64,000 nt of DNA from Bryum argenteum (lineage: Eukaryota > Streptophyta > Bryopsida > Bryales > Bryaceae): NCBI GenBank assembly GCA_037043015.1, contig CM073321.1, positions 19,651,001 to 19,715,000 on the forward strand, read 5' to 3'. Positions 19,652 through 31,712 of the stretch are shown here, piece by piece. Made by a program: the position numbers and the translations under genes. Position 1 is the first letter of the stretch; each line of letters begins with the position of its first letter. The notes under the pieces were generated by a model. It was given only the letters and a program-made list of their open reading frames with translations, did no database searches and was not told where the DNA came from.

Positions 19652-19957
19652 TCGCTAACTTGGCGTTCTTGTCCGTGAGATTCTCGTTTAGTATTTTCTA
19701 GAAGTTACTGTCTTAGGGTTTTCGTGAGAGTTTTGCATGGACTTGAATCGACTTCCTTTATCTCCAAGTCTGTTGTTCTAAAAATGCGTTTTCTCTTTAG
19801 ATCAAAGAGTGAACTAAGAGATATTTTTATCCGACGGAGGAGTGAAGAATTCTATTTGAACCTCTTGAGATCGCCTCTTCCGGTCATTATCCTAAGTCTA
19901 CGGCGGAAATCTTTGTTACTTCATCTCTTGTGAATCTCCAGGCTTTTCTAATCCAAG
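19652..19957 (+). other. 5' leader of unit 1
   Basis: About 305 bp between primer site and gag ATG, well conserved in all units. Short ORFs here (for example the one starting MRVLHGLEST at 19724) recur in four units but resemble no gag sequence, so I regard the stretch as untranslated leader. Confidence 0.5.
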
Positions 19958-22900
19958 ATGGGCGGCGTTTCAAATCTCGAGATGGTCGCCTTGATCGACA
20001 ACTTCTGACGAAGAATGCCAACATACGACATGCCGTGGAACAACGCCAAGCGACTCTCGCTCAAGTCGCGTGGCGACCCGCATTGCAAACCAAGTGTCGC
20101 ATCCACTAAGCACCTAAGGAGCCTCGATTGAGCTTGCGGACAAGTTTGATGGAGATCGCGCGAAGCTTGAGATTTTGTGAATCAAATTCGGCTCGTCTTC
20201 CGTCTCAACCTCAAAGATCTCAGCGGAAGAAATACAAGTCGGATTCGCCGGGACCTTGCTCGGCTGGAACGCGTTATCGTGGTTCTCATCTTTGTTGGAG
20301 AAAAACTCTCCGCTCTTGACAAGCGTGAGATTTTGGAAGAAGCTGGGCGAGCGTTTGGAGAAAGGGATCGAGCCGCTGGTAGCGGCGCAAAACTCCGTTC
20401 CTACAACAACGTTCGCGTCGCTTGACCTCGTTGCGAGTTTCAACAAATTTCTTGTGACCTTGATTGGAGCGATACGGCTCTCATCGCTATGTTTCGATGG
20501 GGACTTCGTGGCGATATCAAGACCTTGTTCTTGAACTTGCTAAAGCCAACGCGTTATCGGAGGCTATTACTCAAGCAATCATTGCGACAACCGATTGTTT
20601 GGCGGCGGCAAAGCGGCGATTGCTCTTTGGATCGTGTCGAGCCGACTCTGCGACTCCATCTCGCCAGGACGCCACTCAACAGCCGGCGGTAGAATCCATG
20701 CAAATCGACTCTTGAAAGGTCAAGAAGTTATCGAAGAAGAGAAAAAAACGGCGTCGTAGAGAACATCTATGCTTATCTTGTGGAGAAAAATACACATTTG
20801 GAGGAGCGCCTGTTAAACTCGGAGATCGAAGCCGCACAAATTTCGTGGTACTATAAGTGCTTGTGAAGCGGAACACGGGGAGTTCATGTCGGAAAGCGAC
20901 AACGGCCCGGCCAGCGGTAAGGACCGTGCGGTGACAAGTGTTTCTCGTCGTCGGGTCCTATCTTATCCTCACGAACCCTCTCGATGTTTTAATATCCGCT
21001 TATAATAGATTTCCATCCGCATAGTATAAAGGTTAAAGCTTTGTTAGATTCGGGAGCTTCCGCTTGTTTTATTGATAGAGACCTTGTCAAGCGTCATAAC
21101 TTTGCCTACGATTCTAAAAAATATCCCGTATCGGTAGAGGTCATTGTGGTAGGCGATTTCGAGGAGATGTTACCCTACGAAACTAAGCCTTTGAGTATTA
21201 TCTTAGAAGGACACCAAAGAAATCTTGTAGTATTTAATATCATTAGCTCTCCTTCTAATCCTCTTGTCTTAGGTCTCTCTTGGTTAGAAATGGTCAATCA
21301 AATATAGATTGGAAGATACGAAAACTTACATATCAAACTATAGCTCCCTATTTCCCTTCACAACATCCTAAGAATAACCTACGGTCTTGCCTTTCCCAAG
21401 CCCAAAGTCCTCGGTCAAAACTCCGCTCATGGTCGGTGCCGGAGCCTTTATGAGGGCTGCCAGGGCGGGAATATGTTTGCAATTTATGCAATTCCGTCAT
21501 CGCAACATATCAAGGACTAGCTCAAACTACGGTGAGTATGAAGAATTTTCGGACAATTCGAGAAGAAGAATCTTGTGCGCCTTCCTCAACACACCGACCC
21601 TTTGATTGTGGCATCGAGCTTCAAGAAGATGCGCAACCACCATTTGGCCCGATCTCTGATCTTTCGCGAGCGAGCTTCTTTGCATTACTAGAATACCTTG
21701 ATGAAAATCTTGCAAGAATTTCATCCGACACTCAAATCGCTGCGGGGCTCCTATTCTATTCGTCAAGAAGAAGGGCGGTTCCCTTCGGATGTGCGTCGAC
21801 TACGCGGCTGAACAAGGTTACAATCGAGAATCGGTATCCATTGCCGCTCATCTCGGGACTCCTTGACCAACTCGGTCAAGCAAAGATCTACACCAAGATC
21901 GATCTTCGTGGGCGTACAACCTAAATGCGTATCGAGGAAGGTGGCGAGTGGAAGGCGCATTCGAGCGAGGTATGGACATTTCGAATACAATGTTATGCCT
22001 TTTGGTCTTACCAGCGCGCTGCCATCTTCCAACACTTAATGAGCGGCGTGTTCGAGAGTTCTGAGCGACTTTGTTGTTTGCTACCTCGGCGACATATTGG
22101 TGTTCTCCAAGAATGAAGAAGATCGCACCAACCATGTCCGATTGGTATTGAAGAAGCTCTGTGACTGCTTAGGGTTATCGCCAAGTTGGAAAAGTCGTCT
22201 TTCGCCCAACCTCAAGTCGAATTCTAGGCTACATCATTTCGGAGAGGGTCTATCCATGGACCCAAAGAAGATTCAAGCTTGATCGTTGATTGGCGGAAAC
22301 CAACTACCGTTCGGGAGGCGTACAATGTTTCCTTGGTTTTTGCCAACTTCTACCGAATCTTTATTGAAATTACCCTAAGATTTGCTCCGTTGACCCGATT
22401 GACTTGCAAGGACAAGCTCAGTGGTCTCTGACGACGAAGCTTTCGAGGTTTTGAAGAAGGCGTTCTGACGGCGCCTATTCTCGCACATCACGATTTCGAA
22501 GTCGTTCTTCGCAAAAGCGGATGCTTACGATTTTGCCCTTGGGCGGTCTTTCGCAATCCGGCGGCGACGGACGCCTCCCTCCATCTGTCGCGTTCGCTCG
22601 CGAAAATTTCTCTTCTTGAGATCAATTACGAGATTCGCGACAAGAAGCTTTTAGCTATCGTCGACTCTTTCAAGAATGGCGTCACTTCCTTGAAGGTGCT
22701 TTCGATATCCGTCGCGATTCATACCGATCGCAAGAACCTTAAGTATTTCATATACGCGAGAGTCTTGAATCGTCGACAAGCCCGTTGGAGTATATCGTTG
22801 TCGCGATTCAACTTTGTAATCGCGTACCGTCGGCTCTCAACAAATTCGTTACGATGCGCTTTCTGGCGAGCATACCTTGCGCCTAAAGAAAGCGTCGACA

Positions 22901-24510
22901 TCGACCAGCAGAGGACTACCCTCATCAAACTTGAGCAACTTGGTTTCAAGGCCGTGCGCCCGCAATTTCGGTGGATGCATTTTTTTTCGAAGATATCCGA
23001 GTAAGTTTACAATCGACCCTTTGGCCTCGAAAGTCAAAGCAATCCTAGCGTCTCAATGTTGAAGAATCTCCATGTCGGGACTCTCGAGTCACCAGTTCGG
23101 AGGTTATAGATTCGGAATCCCGAATCAACCCGACTTCGATTCGCGGCTTCGCGTCGTGTGAAACTCCCAAGATGATGCGGATCAAGATTCCCGTTTCGAG
23201 ATGGGCTACAATATTATCGGGGACTCTCTATGTCACGAAGGCCCATCTCTACCGACTCAGTGCTCGGTCTGTGCGACTTTCCATCGGCGGGACACTTTGG
23301 TTACAACAAGACCATGGGTACATTATTATCCGAGAGACTTTTGGTGGCCTCAAATGTGGAAAACCGTGAAGGACTATGTCGCGCGTGTGACATCATTCTA
23401 GATCCAAGATCCCTCGTCATCGGGCCGTGCGGGTTCTTGGCCGTTGCGATTCGAAACCCCATGGACATCCGTATCCATGGATTTTATTGTGGACCTTCCA
23501 ATGTCCAACACTTTTGATTCCATCTTCGTTGTTGTGGACGGTGACCAAGATGGCTCGCTTCATTCCGTGCAACAAGGCGATTACCGGAGAAAAAGCAATG
23601 AAGACTCTTTGTAGACAATGTCTACGAGACTCATGACCTCCCCAGCGACATCATTTCCGATCGTGGAGCGCAATTCGCATCGAAGTTACAGCGGTCTTTG
23701 TTCAAGATTGCAGGCGTGGAGATCAAGCTATCTTTGCATACCATCCTCGGTGGCGGACAAACCAAGCGCGTCAATCAAGTGTTGGAAGCGTCTTGCGGTG
23801 CACCATCAACTACCGGCAAGACAATTGGGTGGAGTTGTTGCCGCTCGCCGAGTTTGCCTACAACAACGGCGTTGCGGGGTCTCTCAGCGGACCCCTTTCT
23901 TTGCAAACTACGGTCATCATCAAGGATTGATCAATTCAATCTAAACATTTACGAGAATCAGTGTGCCGCGAGATCTTGCTACTCGATTATGCGATATCGA
24001 AGCGGATGAAGCGAGCCTCTCGAAGCCCAAGAGCGCTGAAGATAAGCGGCGGCGGTCTCGTAAGGAACATCCAGCCATTTCTATTGGTGACAAGGTATAG
24101 CTCTGCGTCGAAATTTGAGGACTCTTCGGCCGGCCATCGACAAACTCGACTACGTCGCCTTGGACCATTCGCGGTGGTCAAACAAATCAACAAGGTGGCT
24201 TACGGTTGGAGTTCCGGCCTCTATGAAGATTCATCCGATTTTCTATGTATCTCTCCTTGAAGCTGTCTGAGAATCTACGTTACGGACATGATTGAGAACC
24301 TCCTCCTCCGTCGAGATGAAAGGCGATGAAGAATTTGAAGTCTCGGAGGTTCTAGACTCTCGCATCCGCGTCGACAACTCGAATATCTTGTGCATTGGCG
24401 TAGCTACGACGTCGTGAAAGAACACGGGAGCTGCCTCAAACCTCAAGAACTCTCACGAGTTAATCCAAGAGTTTCATCGCCGATACCCTCGAAAACCTAA
24501 AAGCGTTTAG
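19958..24510 (+). pseudogene. Array unit 1: gag-pol, frameshifted
   Basis: ATG 19958 opens MGGVSNLEMVALI, interrupted soon after. Capsid-like NQIRLVFRL near 20177, zinc-knuckle region CLSCGEKY-like near 20764-20806 (His position damaged), protease LLDSGASACFIDRDL in an 89-codon open frame at 21041-21307. The RT active site reads YLGD (22082-22093), so the first catalytic Asp is read as Gly in this unit only. Integrase [10 protein letters not shown] near 23476 and IISDRG from 23650; GDKVW has TAG 24098-24100; chromodomain near 24327-24412. Frame changes occur every 100-300 bases, often at CAG- or CTG-derived positions. Confidence 0.85.
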
Positions 24511-24935
24511 GTTCAATGCATCGAATCGCCCGCGGCACCAAGTCTGTAAAGTTTCTTCTTAGTGCGGTGCAAATCGAACTTTGAACCAAAGCGATGGGGG
24601 GTATCGGCAGCGGCGGACAACAGCGCTTGTCTGCTTCGATTTTACGGGCGAGGCCTTGAACTCGCGTCGGCGAAAATTTGGTAAGGCGCGGCGCCACCCT
24701 CGCCCGATGTCTCAAGTCGCCAACCGCATGGTTTTATGCGGTCCGTTGCTGCGTTCTACGCGTATCGTAAACAACTCGCGACTTTCGCCCGTCGGCGCCG
24801 AGCATTCGATTTTCGCGGTATTCGTATCCCGTATATTTACTCCTTTGTCTAGTCGTGAAACCCGCGTGAACATTCTCGTTTATGTTTTATTATTGGTTCG
24901 TGTGGGAACTCGTGGAACTCGTTCCTTGAAGGGGG

Positions 24936-25521
24936 TGATGTCGCGGACATGCCATCTTTGGGTATTATCCCACCCATGAGTTTACCGTGATCGACCCCCT
25001 CTTACTCAAAGATTTCCTAGATTCCGTATATTTTGCAAGTTGAAGTTTTTGGAAGGTTCTAGAACCTTCCGAGTCTCAGCTTCCTCAAGCTTCCGTATAG
25101 CTCTAGTAGTTTCGAAGCCTCCGGAAGCTTCCGGATAGTTCTAGTAGTTTCCGGAAGGTTCTCTAAGCTTCGGAAAGTTCCATAAGGATCAATTGTTTCG
25201 GAAGGTTTCATAAACTTCCGGAAGGTTCCTTGACCTTCCTAGATTCGGAAGCTCCCACGAGTCTCGGAAGGTTCCATAGGAGCTTCTAGGACCTTACTGC
25301 GGAAGTTTCTTCTAGCCTAGTATATATAGAGAGTTGAAGGTCGTTGTTCTTGCTCTCTTGCCATGATTGTATCTATTCCTCCTCTTATCAATATTCGTTC
25401 TTCTTGTCTTCCTTCTAGTATCATCTTGAGTCTTGTGAAGAATCTCCTCACTTTTAGTCTTTCTTGGTTCCCATTTAAGGTCTCCTCAGTCTGTGCGAGT
25501 CTTGTCTTTGAGTTGCCGTCC
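24936..25521 (+). mobile_element. LTR 2
   Basis: HSE four-unit block 25051-25070, TATATATA 25321-25328, start region from 25352 altered to CTCTCTTGCC. The LTR end is blurred (GCCGTCCCC), and the primer site has lost bases (TTGAAAGAG near 25529). It is the only LTR in which both arms of the proposed self-priming pair are damaged. Confidence 0.85.
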
Positions 25522-25839
25522 CCTTGATTTGAAAGAGTCGCTAACTTGGCGTTCTTGTCCGTGAGATTCTCGTTTAGTATTTTCTAGAAGTTCTGTCTTA
25601 GGGTTTTTCATGAGAGTTTTGCATGGACTTGAATCGACTTCCTTTATCTCCAAGTCTGTTGTTCTAAAAATGCGTTTTCTCTTTAGATCAAAGAGTGAAC
25701 TAAGAGATATTTTTATCCGACGAGAGGAGTGAAGAATTCTATTTGAACCTCTTGAGATCGCCTCTTCCGGTCATTATCCTAAGTCTGCGGAAATCTTTGT
25801 TACTTCATCTCTTGTGAATCTCCAGGCTTTTAATCCAAG

Positions 25840-28800
25840 ATGGGCGGCGTTTCAAATCTCGAGATGGTCGCCTTGATCGACAACTCTGACAAAGAGAATG
25901 CCAACATCGACATGCCGTGGAACAACGCTGGCGACTCTCGCTCAAGTCGCGTGGCGACCCGCATTGCAAACCAAGTGTCGCATCCACAAGCACCTAAGGA
26001 GCCTCGATTGAGCTTGCGGACAAGTTTGATGGAGATCGCGAAGCTTGAGATTTTGTGAATCAAATTCGGCTCGTCTTCCGTCTCAACCTCAAAGATACTC
26101 AACGGAAGAAATACAAGTCGGATTCATCGGGACCTTGCTCGGCTGGAACAGCGTTATCGTGGTTCTCATCTTTGTTGGAGAAAAACTCTCCGCTCTTGAC
26201 AAGCCGTGACGAGTTTTGGAAGAAGCTGGGCGAGCGTTTGGAGAAAGGGATCGAGCGCTGGTAGCGGCTGCAAAACTCCGTTCCCTACAACAACGTTCGC
26301 GTCGACTTGACCTACGTTGCGAGTTTCAACAAATTTCTTGTGACCTTGATTGGAGCGATACGGCTCTCATCGCTATGTTTCGATGGGGACTTCGTGGCGA
26401 TATCAAGACCTTGTTCTTGAACTTGCTAAAGCCAACGGCGTTATCGGAGGCTATTCTCAAGCAATCATTGCGACAACCGATTGTTTGGCGGCGGCAAAGC
26501 GGCGATTGCTCTTTGGATCGTGTCGAGCCGACTCTGCGGCTCCATCTCATGGGCGCCACTCAACACTTGACGGTAGAATCCATGCAAATCGACTCTTGAA
26601 AGGTCAAGAAGTTATCGAAGAAGAGAGAAAAAACGGCGTCGTAGAGAACATCTATGCTTATCTTGTGGAGAAAAATACATGGTGGAGGAGCGCCTGTTAA
26701 ACTCCGGAGATCGAAGCCGCACAAATTTCGTGGTACTATAAGTGCTTGTGAAGCGGAACACGGGGAGTTCATGTCGGAAAGCGACAACGGCCCGGCCAGC
26801 GGTAAGGACCGTGCGGTGACAAGTGTTTCTCGTCGTCGGGTCCTATCTTATCCTACGAACCCTCTCGATGTTTTAATATCCGCTTATAATAGATTTCCAT
26901 CGCATAGTATAAAGGTTAAAGCTTTGTTAGATTCGGGAGCTTCCGCTTGTTTTATTGATAGAGACCTTGTCAAAGCGTCATGCTTGCCTACGATTCTAAA
27001 AAATATCCCGTATCGGTAGAGGTCATTGTGGTAGGCGATTTCGGGGAGATGTTACCTCTGAAACTAAGCCTTTGAGTATTATCTTAGAAGGGACACCAAG
27101 AAATCTTGTAGTATTTAATATCATTAGCTCTCCTTCTAATCCTCTTGTCTTAGGTCTCTCTTGGTTAGAAATGGTCAATCCAAATATAGATTGGAAGATA
27201 CGAAAACTTACATATCAAACTATAGCTCCCTATTTCCCACAACATCTAAGAATAACCTACGGTCTTGCCTTTCCCAAGCCCAAAGTCCTCGGTCAAAACT
27301 CCGCTCATGGTCGGTGCCGAGCCTTTATGAGGCGCAAGGGCGGGAATATGTTTGCAATTTATGCAATTCCGTCATCGCAACATATCCAAGGACCGCTCAA
27401 ACTACGGTGAGTATGAAGAATTTTGGACGAATTCGAGAAGAAGAATCTTGACACACTTCCATCAACACCGACCCTTTGATTGTGGCATCGAGCTTCAAGA
27501 AGATGCGCAACCACCATTTGGCCCGATCTACGGTCTTTCGCGAGCGAGCTTCTTTGCATTACTAGAATACCTTGATGAAAATCTTGCAAAGAATTTCATC
27601 CGACACTCAAATCGCTGCGGAGCTCCTATTCTATTCGTCAAGAAGAAGGGCGGTTCCCTTCGGATGTGCGTCGACTACGCGGCACGAACAAGGTTACAAT
27701 CGAGAATCGGTATCCATTGCCGCTCATCTCGGGACTCCTTGACCAGCTCGGTTGAGCAAAGATCTACACCAAGATCGATCTTCGTGGGGCGTACAACTCT
27801 CGTGCGTATCGAGGAAGGTGGCGAGTGGAGAAGCGCATTCGAGCGAGGTATGGACATTTCGAATACAATGTTATGCCTTTTGGTCTTACCAGCGCGCTGC
27901 CATCTTCAACACTTAATGAGCGGCGTGTTCGAGTTCTGAGCGACTTTGTTGTTTGCTACCTCGACGACATATTGGTGTTCTCAAGAATGAAGAAGATCGC
28001 ACCAACCATGTCCGATTGGTATTGAAGAAGCTCTGTGTTTGCCGGGTTATCGCCAAGTTGGAAAAGTCGTCTTTCGCCCAACCTCAAGTCGAATTCTAGG
28101 CTACATCATTTCGGAGAGGGTCTATCCATGGACCCAAAGAAGATTCAAGCTTGATCGTTGATTGGCGGAAACCAACTACCGTTAAAGGAGGCGTACAATG
28201 TTTCTTGGTTTTGCCAACTTCTACCGAATCTTTATTGAAATTACCCTAAGATTCTTTGCTCCGTTGACCCGATTGACTTGCAAGGACAAGCTCGAGTGGT
28301 CTCTGACGACGAAGCTTTCGAGGTTTTGAAGAAGGCGTTCTGACGGCGCCTATTCTCACACATCACGATTTCAGTCGTTCTTCCTAAAGCGGATGCTTAC
28401 GATTTTGCCCTTGGGCGGTCCTTTCGCGAAATCCGGCGGCGGCGGACGCCTCCATCTGTCGCGTTCGCTCGCGAAAATTTCTCTTCTTTGAGATCAATTT
28501 ACGAGATTCGCGACAAGAAGCTTTTAGCTATCGTCGACTCTTTCAAGAATGGCGTCGCTTCCTTGAAGGTGCTCGATATCCGTCGCGATTCATACCGATC
28601 GCAAGAACCTTAAGTATTTCATATACGCGCGAGTCTTTGAATCGTCGACAAGCCGTTGGAGTATATCGTTGTCGCGATTCAACTTTGTAATCGCGTACCG
28701 TCCGGCTCTCAACAAATTCGTTACGATGCGCTTTCTAGGCGAACATACCTTGCGCCTAAAGAAAGCGTCGACATCGACCAGCAGGAGGACTACCCTCATG

Positions 28801-30387
28801 AACTTGAGCAGCAACTTGATTTTCAAGACCGTGCGCTTACCCACAATTTCGGTGGATGCATTTTTTTTCGAAGATATCCGAGTAAGTTTACAATCGACCC
28901 TTTGGCCTCGAAAGTCAAGAGCAATCCTAGCGTCTCAATGTTGAAGAATCTCCATGTCGGGACTCTCAAGTCTCAGTCGGAGGTTATAGATTCGGAATCC
29001 CGAATCAACCGACTTCGGTTCGCGGCTTCGCGTCGTGTGAAACTCCCCAAGATGATGCGAGATCAAGATTCCGGTTTCGAGATGGGCTACAATATTATCG
29101 GGGACTACTCTATGTCGAAGGCCCATCACCGACTCAGTGCTCAGTCTCGTGCGACTTTCCGTCGGCGGGGACACTTTGGTTACAACAAGACCATGGATTA
29201 CATTATCCAGAGACTTTTGGTGGCCTCAAATGTGGAAAACCGTGAAGGACTATGTCGCAGCGTGTGACATACATTCTAGATCCAAGATCCCTCGTCGTCG
29301 GCCGTGCGGGTTCTTGGCCGTTGCCGATTCAAACCCCATGGACATCCGTATCCATGGATTTTATTGTGGACCTTCAATGTCCAACACTTTTGATTCCATC
29401 TTCGTTGTTGTGGACGGTGACCAAGATGGCTCGCTTCATTCCGTGCAACAAGGCGATTTACCGGAGAAAAGCAATGAAGACTCTTTGTAGACAATGTCTA
29501 CGAGACTCATGACCTCCCCAGCGACATCATTTCCGATCGTGGGGCATAATTCGCATCGAAGTTCTGGCGGTCTTTGTTCAAGATTGCAGGCGTGGAGATC
29601 AAGCTATCTTGACATACCATCCTCGGCCAGCGGACAAACGAAGCGCGTCAATCAAGTGTTGGAAGCGTCTTGCGGTGCACCATCAACTACCGGCAAGACA
29701 ATTGGGTGGAGTTGTTGCCGCTCGCCGAGTTTGCCTACAACAACGCGTTGCGGGGTCTACTCAGCGGACCCCTTTCTTTGCAAACTACGGTCATCATCAA
29801 AGGATTGATCAATTCAATCTAAACATTTACGAGAATCCAGTGCCCGCGAGATCTTGCTACTCGATTATGCGATATCGAAGCGAGATGAAGCGAGCCTCTC
29901 GAAGCCCAAGAGCGCGAGAAGATAAGCGGCGGCAGTCTCGTAAGGAACATCCAAGCCATTTCTATTGGTGACAAGGTATAGCTCTCTGCGTCGAAATTTG
30001 AGGACTCGCCCGGCCATCGACAAACTCGACTACCGTCGCCTTGGACCATTCGCGGTGGTCAAACAAATCAACAAGGTGGCTTACGGTTGGAGTTACCGGC
30101 CTCTATGAAGATTCATCGGTTTTCTATGTATCTCTCTCTTGGCTGTCTGAGGAATCTACGTTACGGACATGATTCAAGAACCTCCTCCGCGTCGAGATGA
30201 AAGCGATGAAGAATTTGAAGTCTCGGAGGTTCTAGACTCTCGCATCCGCGTCGACAACTCGAATATCTTGTGCATTGGCGTAGCTACGACGTCGTGAAAA
30301 GAACACGGGAGCTGCCTCAAACCTCAAGAACTCTCGAGTTAATCCAAGAGTTTCATCGCCCGATCTCGAAAACCTAAAAGCGTTTAG
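25840..30387 (+). pseudogene. Array unit 2: gag-pol, frameshifted
   Basis: Its gag start is the cleanest of the units for the first 40 codons (VALIDNSDKENANIDMPWNN). Zinc-knuckle region near 26650-26690, protease near 26920-26975. A 196-codon frame at 27352-27939 spans the RT fingers ([35 protein letters not shown]). YLDD at 27957-27968. Integrase IISDRG from 29525 is followed by TAA 29547-29549 in place of the CAA of GAQF, a lesion unique to this unit. TAG 29979-29981 in GDKVW; chromodomain near 30208. Confidence 0.85.
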
Positions 30388-30802
30388 GTTCAATGCATCG
30401 AATCGCCGCGGCACCAAGTCTGTAAGTTTCTTCTTAGTGCGGTGCAAATGCGAACTTTGAACCAAAGCGATGGGAAGTATCGGAAAGCGACAGCGCTTGT
30501 CTGCTTCGATTTCTGAGGCGAGGCCTTGAACTCGCGTCGGCGAAAATTTGGTAAGGCGCGGCGCCACCTCGCCGATGTCTCAAGTCGCCAACCGCATGGT
30601 TTTATGCGGTCCGTTGCTGCGTTCTACGGCGTATCGTAAACAACTCGCGACTTTCCGCCCGTCGGCGCCGGCATTCGATTTTCGCGGTATTCGTATCCGT
30701 ATATTTACTCCTTTGTCTAGTCGTGAAACCCGCGTGAACATTCTCGTTTATGTTTTATTATTGGTTCGTGTGGGAACTCGTGGAACTCGTTCTTGAAGGG
30801 GG

Positions 30803-31392
30803 TGATCGCGGACATGCCATCTTGGGTATTATCCCACCCCATGAGTTTACCGTGATCGGCCCCTCTTACTCAAAGATTTCCTAGATTCCGTATATTTTGC
30901 AAGTTCAAGTTTTTGGAAGGTTCTAGAACCTTCCCGAGTCTCAGCTTCCTCAAGCTTCCGTATAGCTCTAGTAGTTTCGAAGCCTCCGAAGCTTCCGGAT
31001 AGTTCTAGTAGTTTCGGAAGGTTCTCTAAGCTTCCGGAAAGTTCCATAAGGATCAATTGTTTTCGGAAGGTTTCATAAACTTCCGGAAGGTTCCTTGACC
31101 TTCCTAGATTCGGAAGCTCACGAGTCTCGGAAGGTTCCATAGGAGCTTCTAGGACCTTACTGCGGAAGTTTCTTCTAGCCTAGTATATATAGAGAGTTGA
31201 AGGTCGTTGTTCTTGCTCTCTTCAACCTTGATTGTATCTATTCCTCCTCTTATCAATATTCGTTCTTCTTGTCTTCCTTCTAGTATCATCTTGAGTCTTA
31301 CGTGAAGAATCTCCTCACTTTTAGTCTTTCTTGGTTCCCATTTAAGGTCTCCCTCAGTGCTGTGACGAGTCTTGTCTTTGAGTTGCCGTCCA
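30803..31392 (+). mobile_element. LTR 3
   Basis: Start reads TGATCGCGG, two bases short of the other LTRs. HSE four-unit block 30915-30934, TATATATA 31184-31191, predicted start CTCTCTTCAA 31216-31225, end CCGTCCA, primer site TTGAAGAGAG 31399-31408. Confidence 0.87.
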
Positions 31393-31712
31393 CTTGATTT
31401 GAAGAGAGTCGCTTGGCGTTCTTGTCCGTGAGATTCTACGTTTAGTATTTTTAGAGAAGTTCTGTCTTAGGGTTTTCATGAGAGTTTTGCATGGACTTGA
31501 ATCGACTTCCTTTATCTCCAAGTCTGTTGTTCTAAAAATGCGTTTTCTCTTTAGATCAAAGAGTGAACTAAGAGATATTTTTATCCGACGGAGGAGTGAA
31601 GAATTCTATTTGAACCTCTTGAGATCGCCTCTTCCGGTCATTATCCTAAAGTCTGCGGCGGAAATCTTTGTTACTTCATCTACTTGTGAATCTCCGGGCT
31701 TTTTTAATCCAA

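Noticed and set aside
19661-19676. TGGCGTTCTTGTCC as a tRNA primer-binding site
   Set aside because: TGG is not kept in units 5, 6 and 8, and I cannot match it to a tRNA end; the TTGAAGAGAG pairing is better conserved.
20114-20446. Recurrent - strand ORFs of about 80-110 codons in the array
   Set aside because: They are antisense shadows of gag and pol and shift or vanish from unit to unit.
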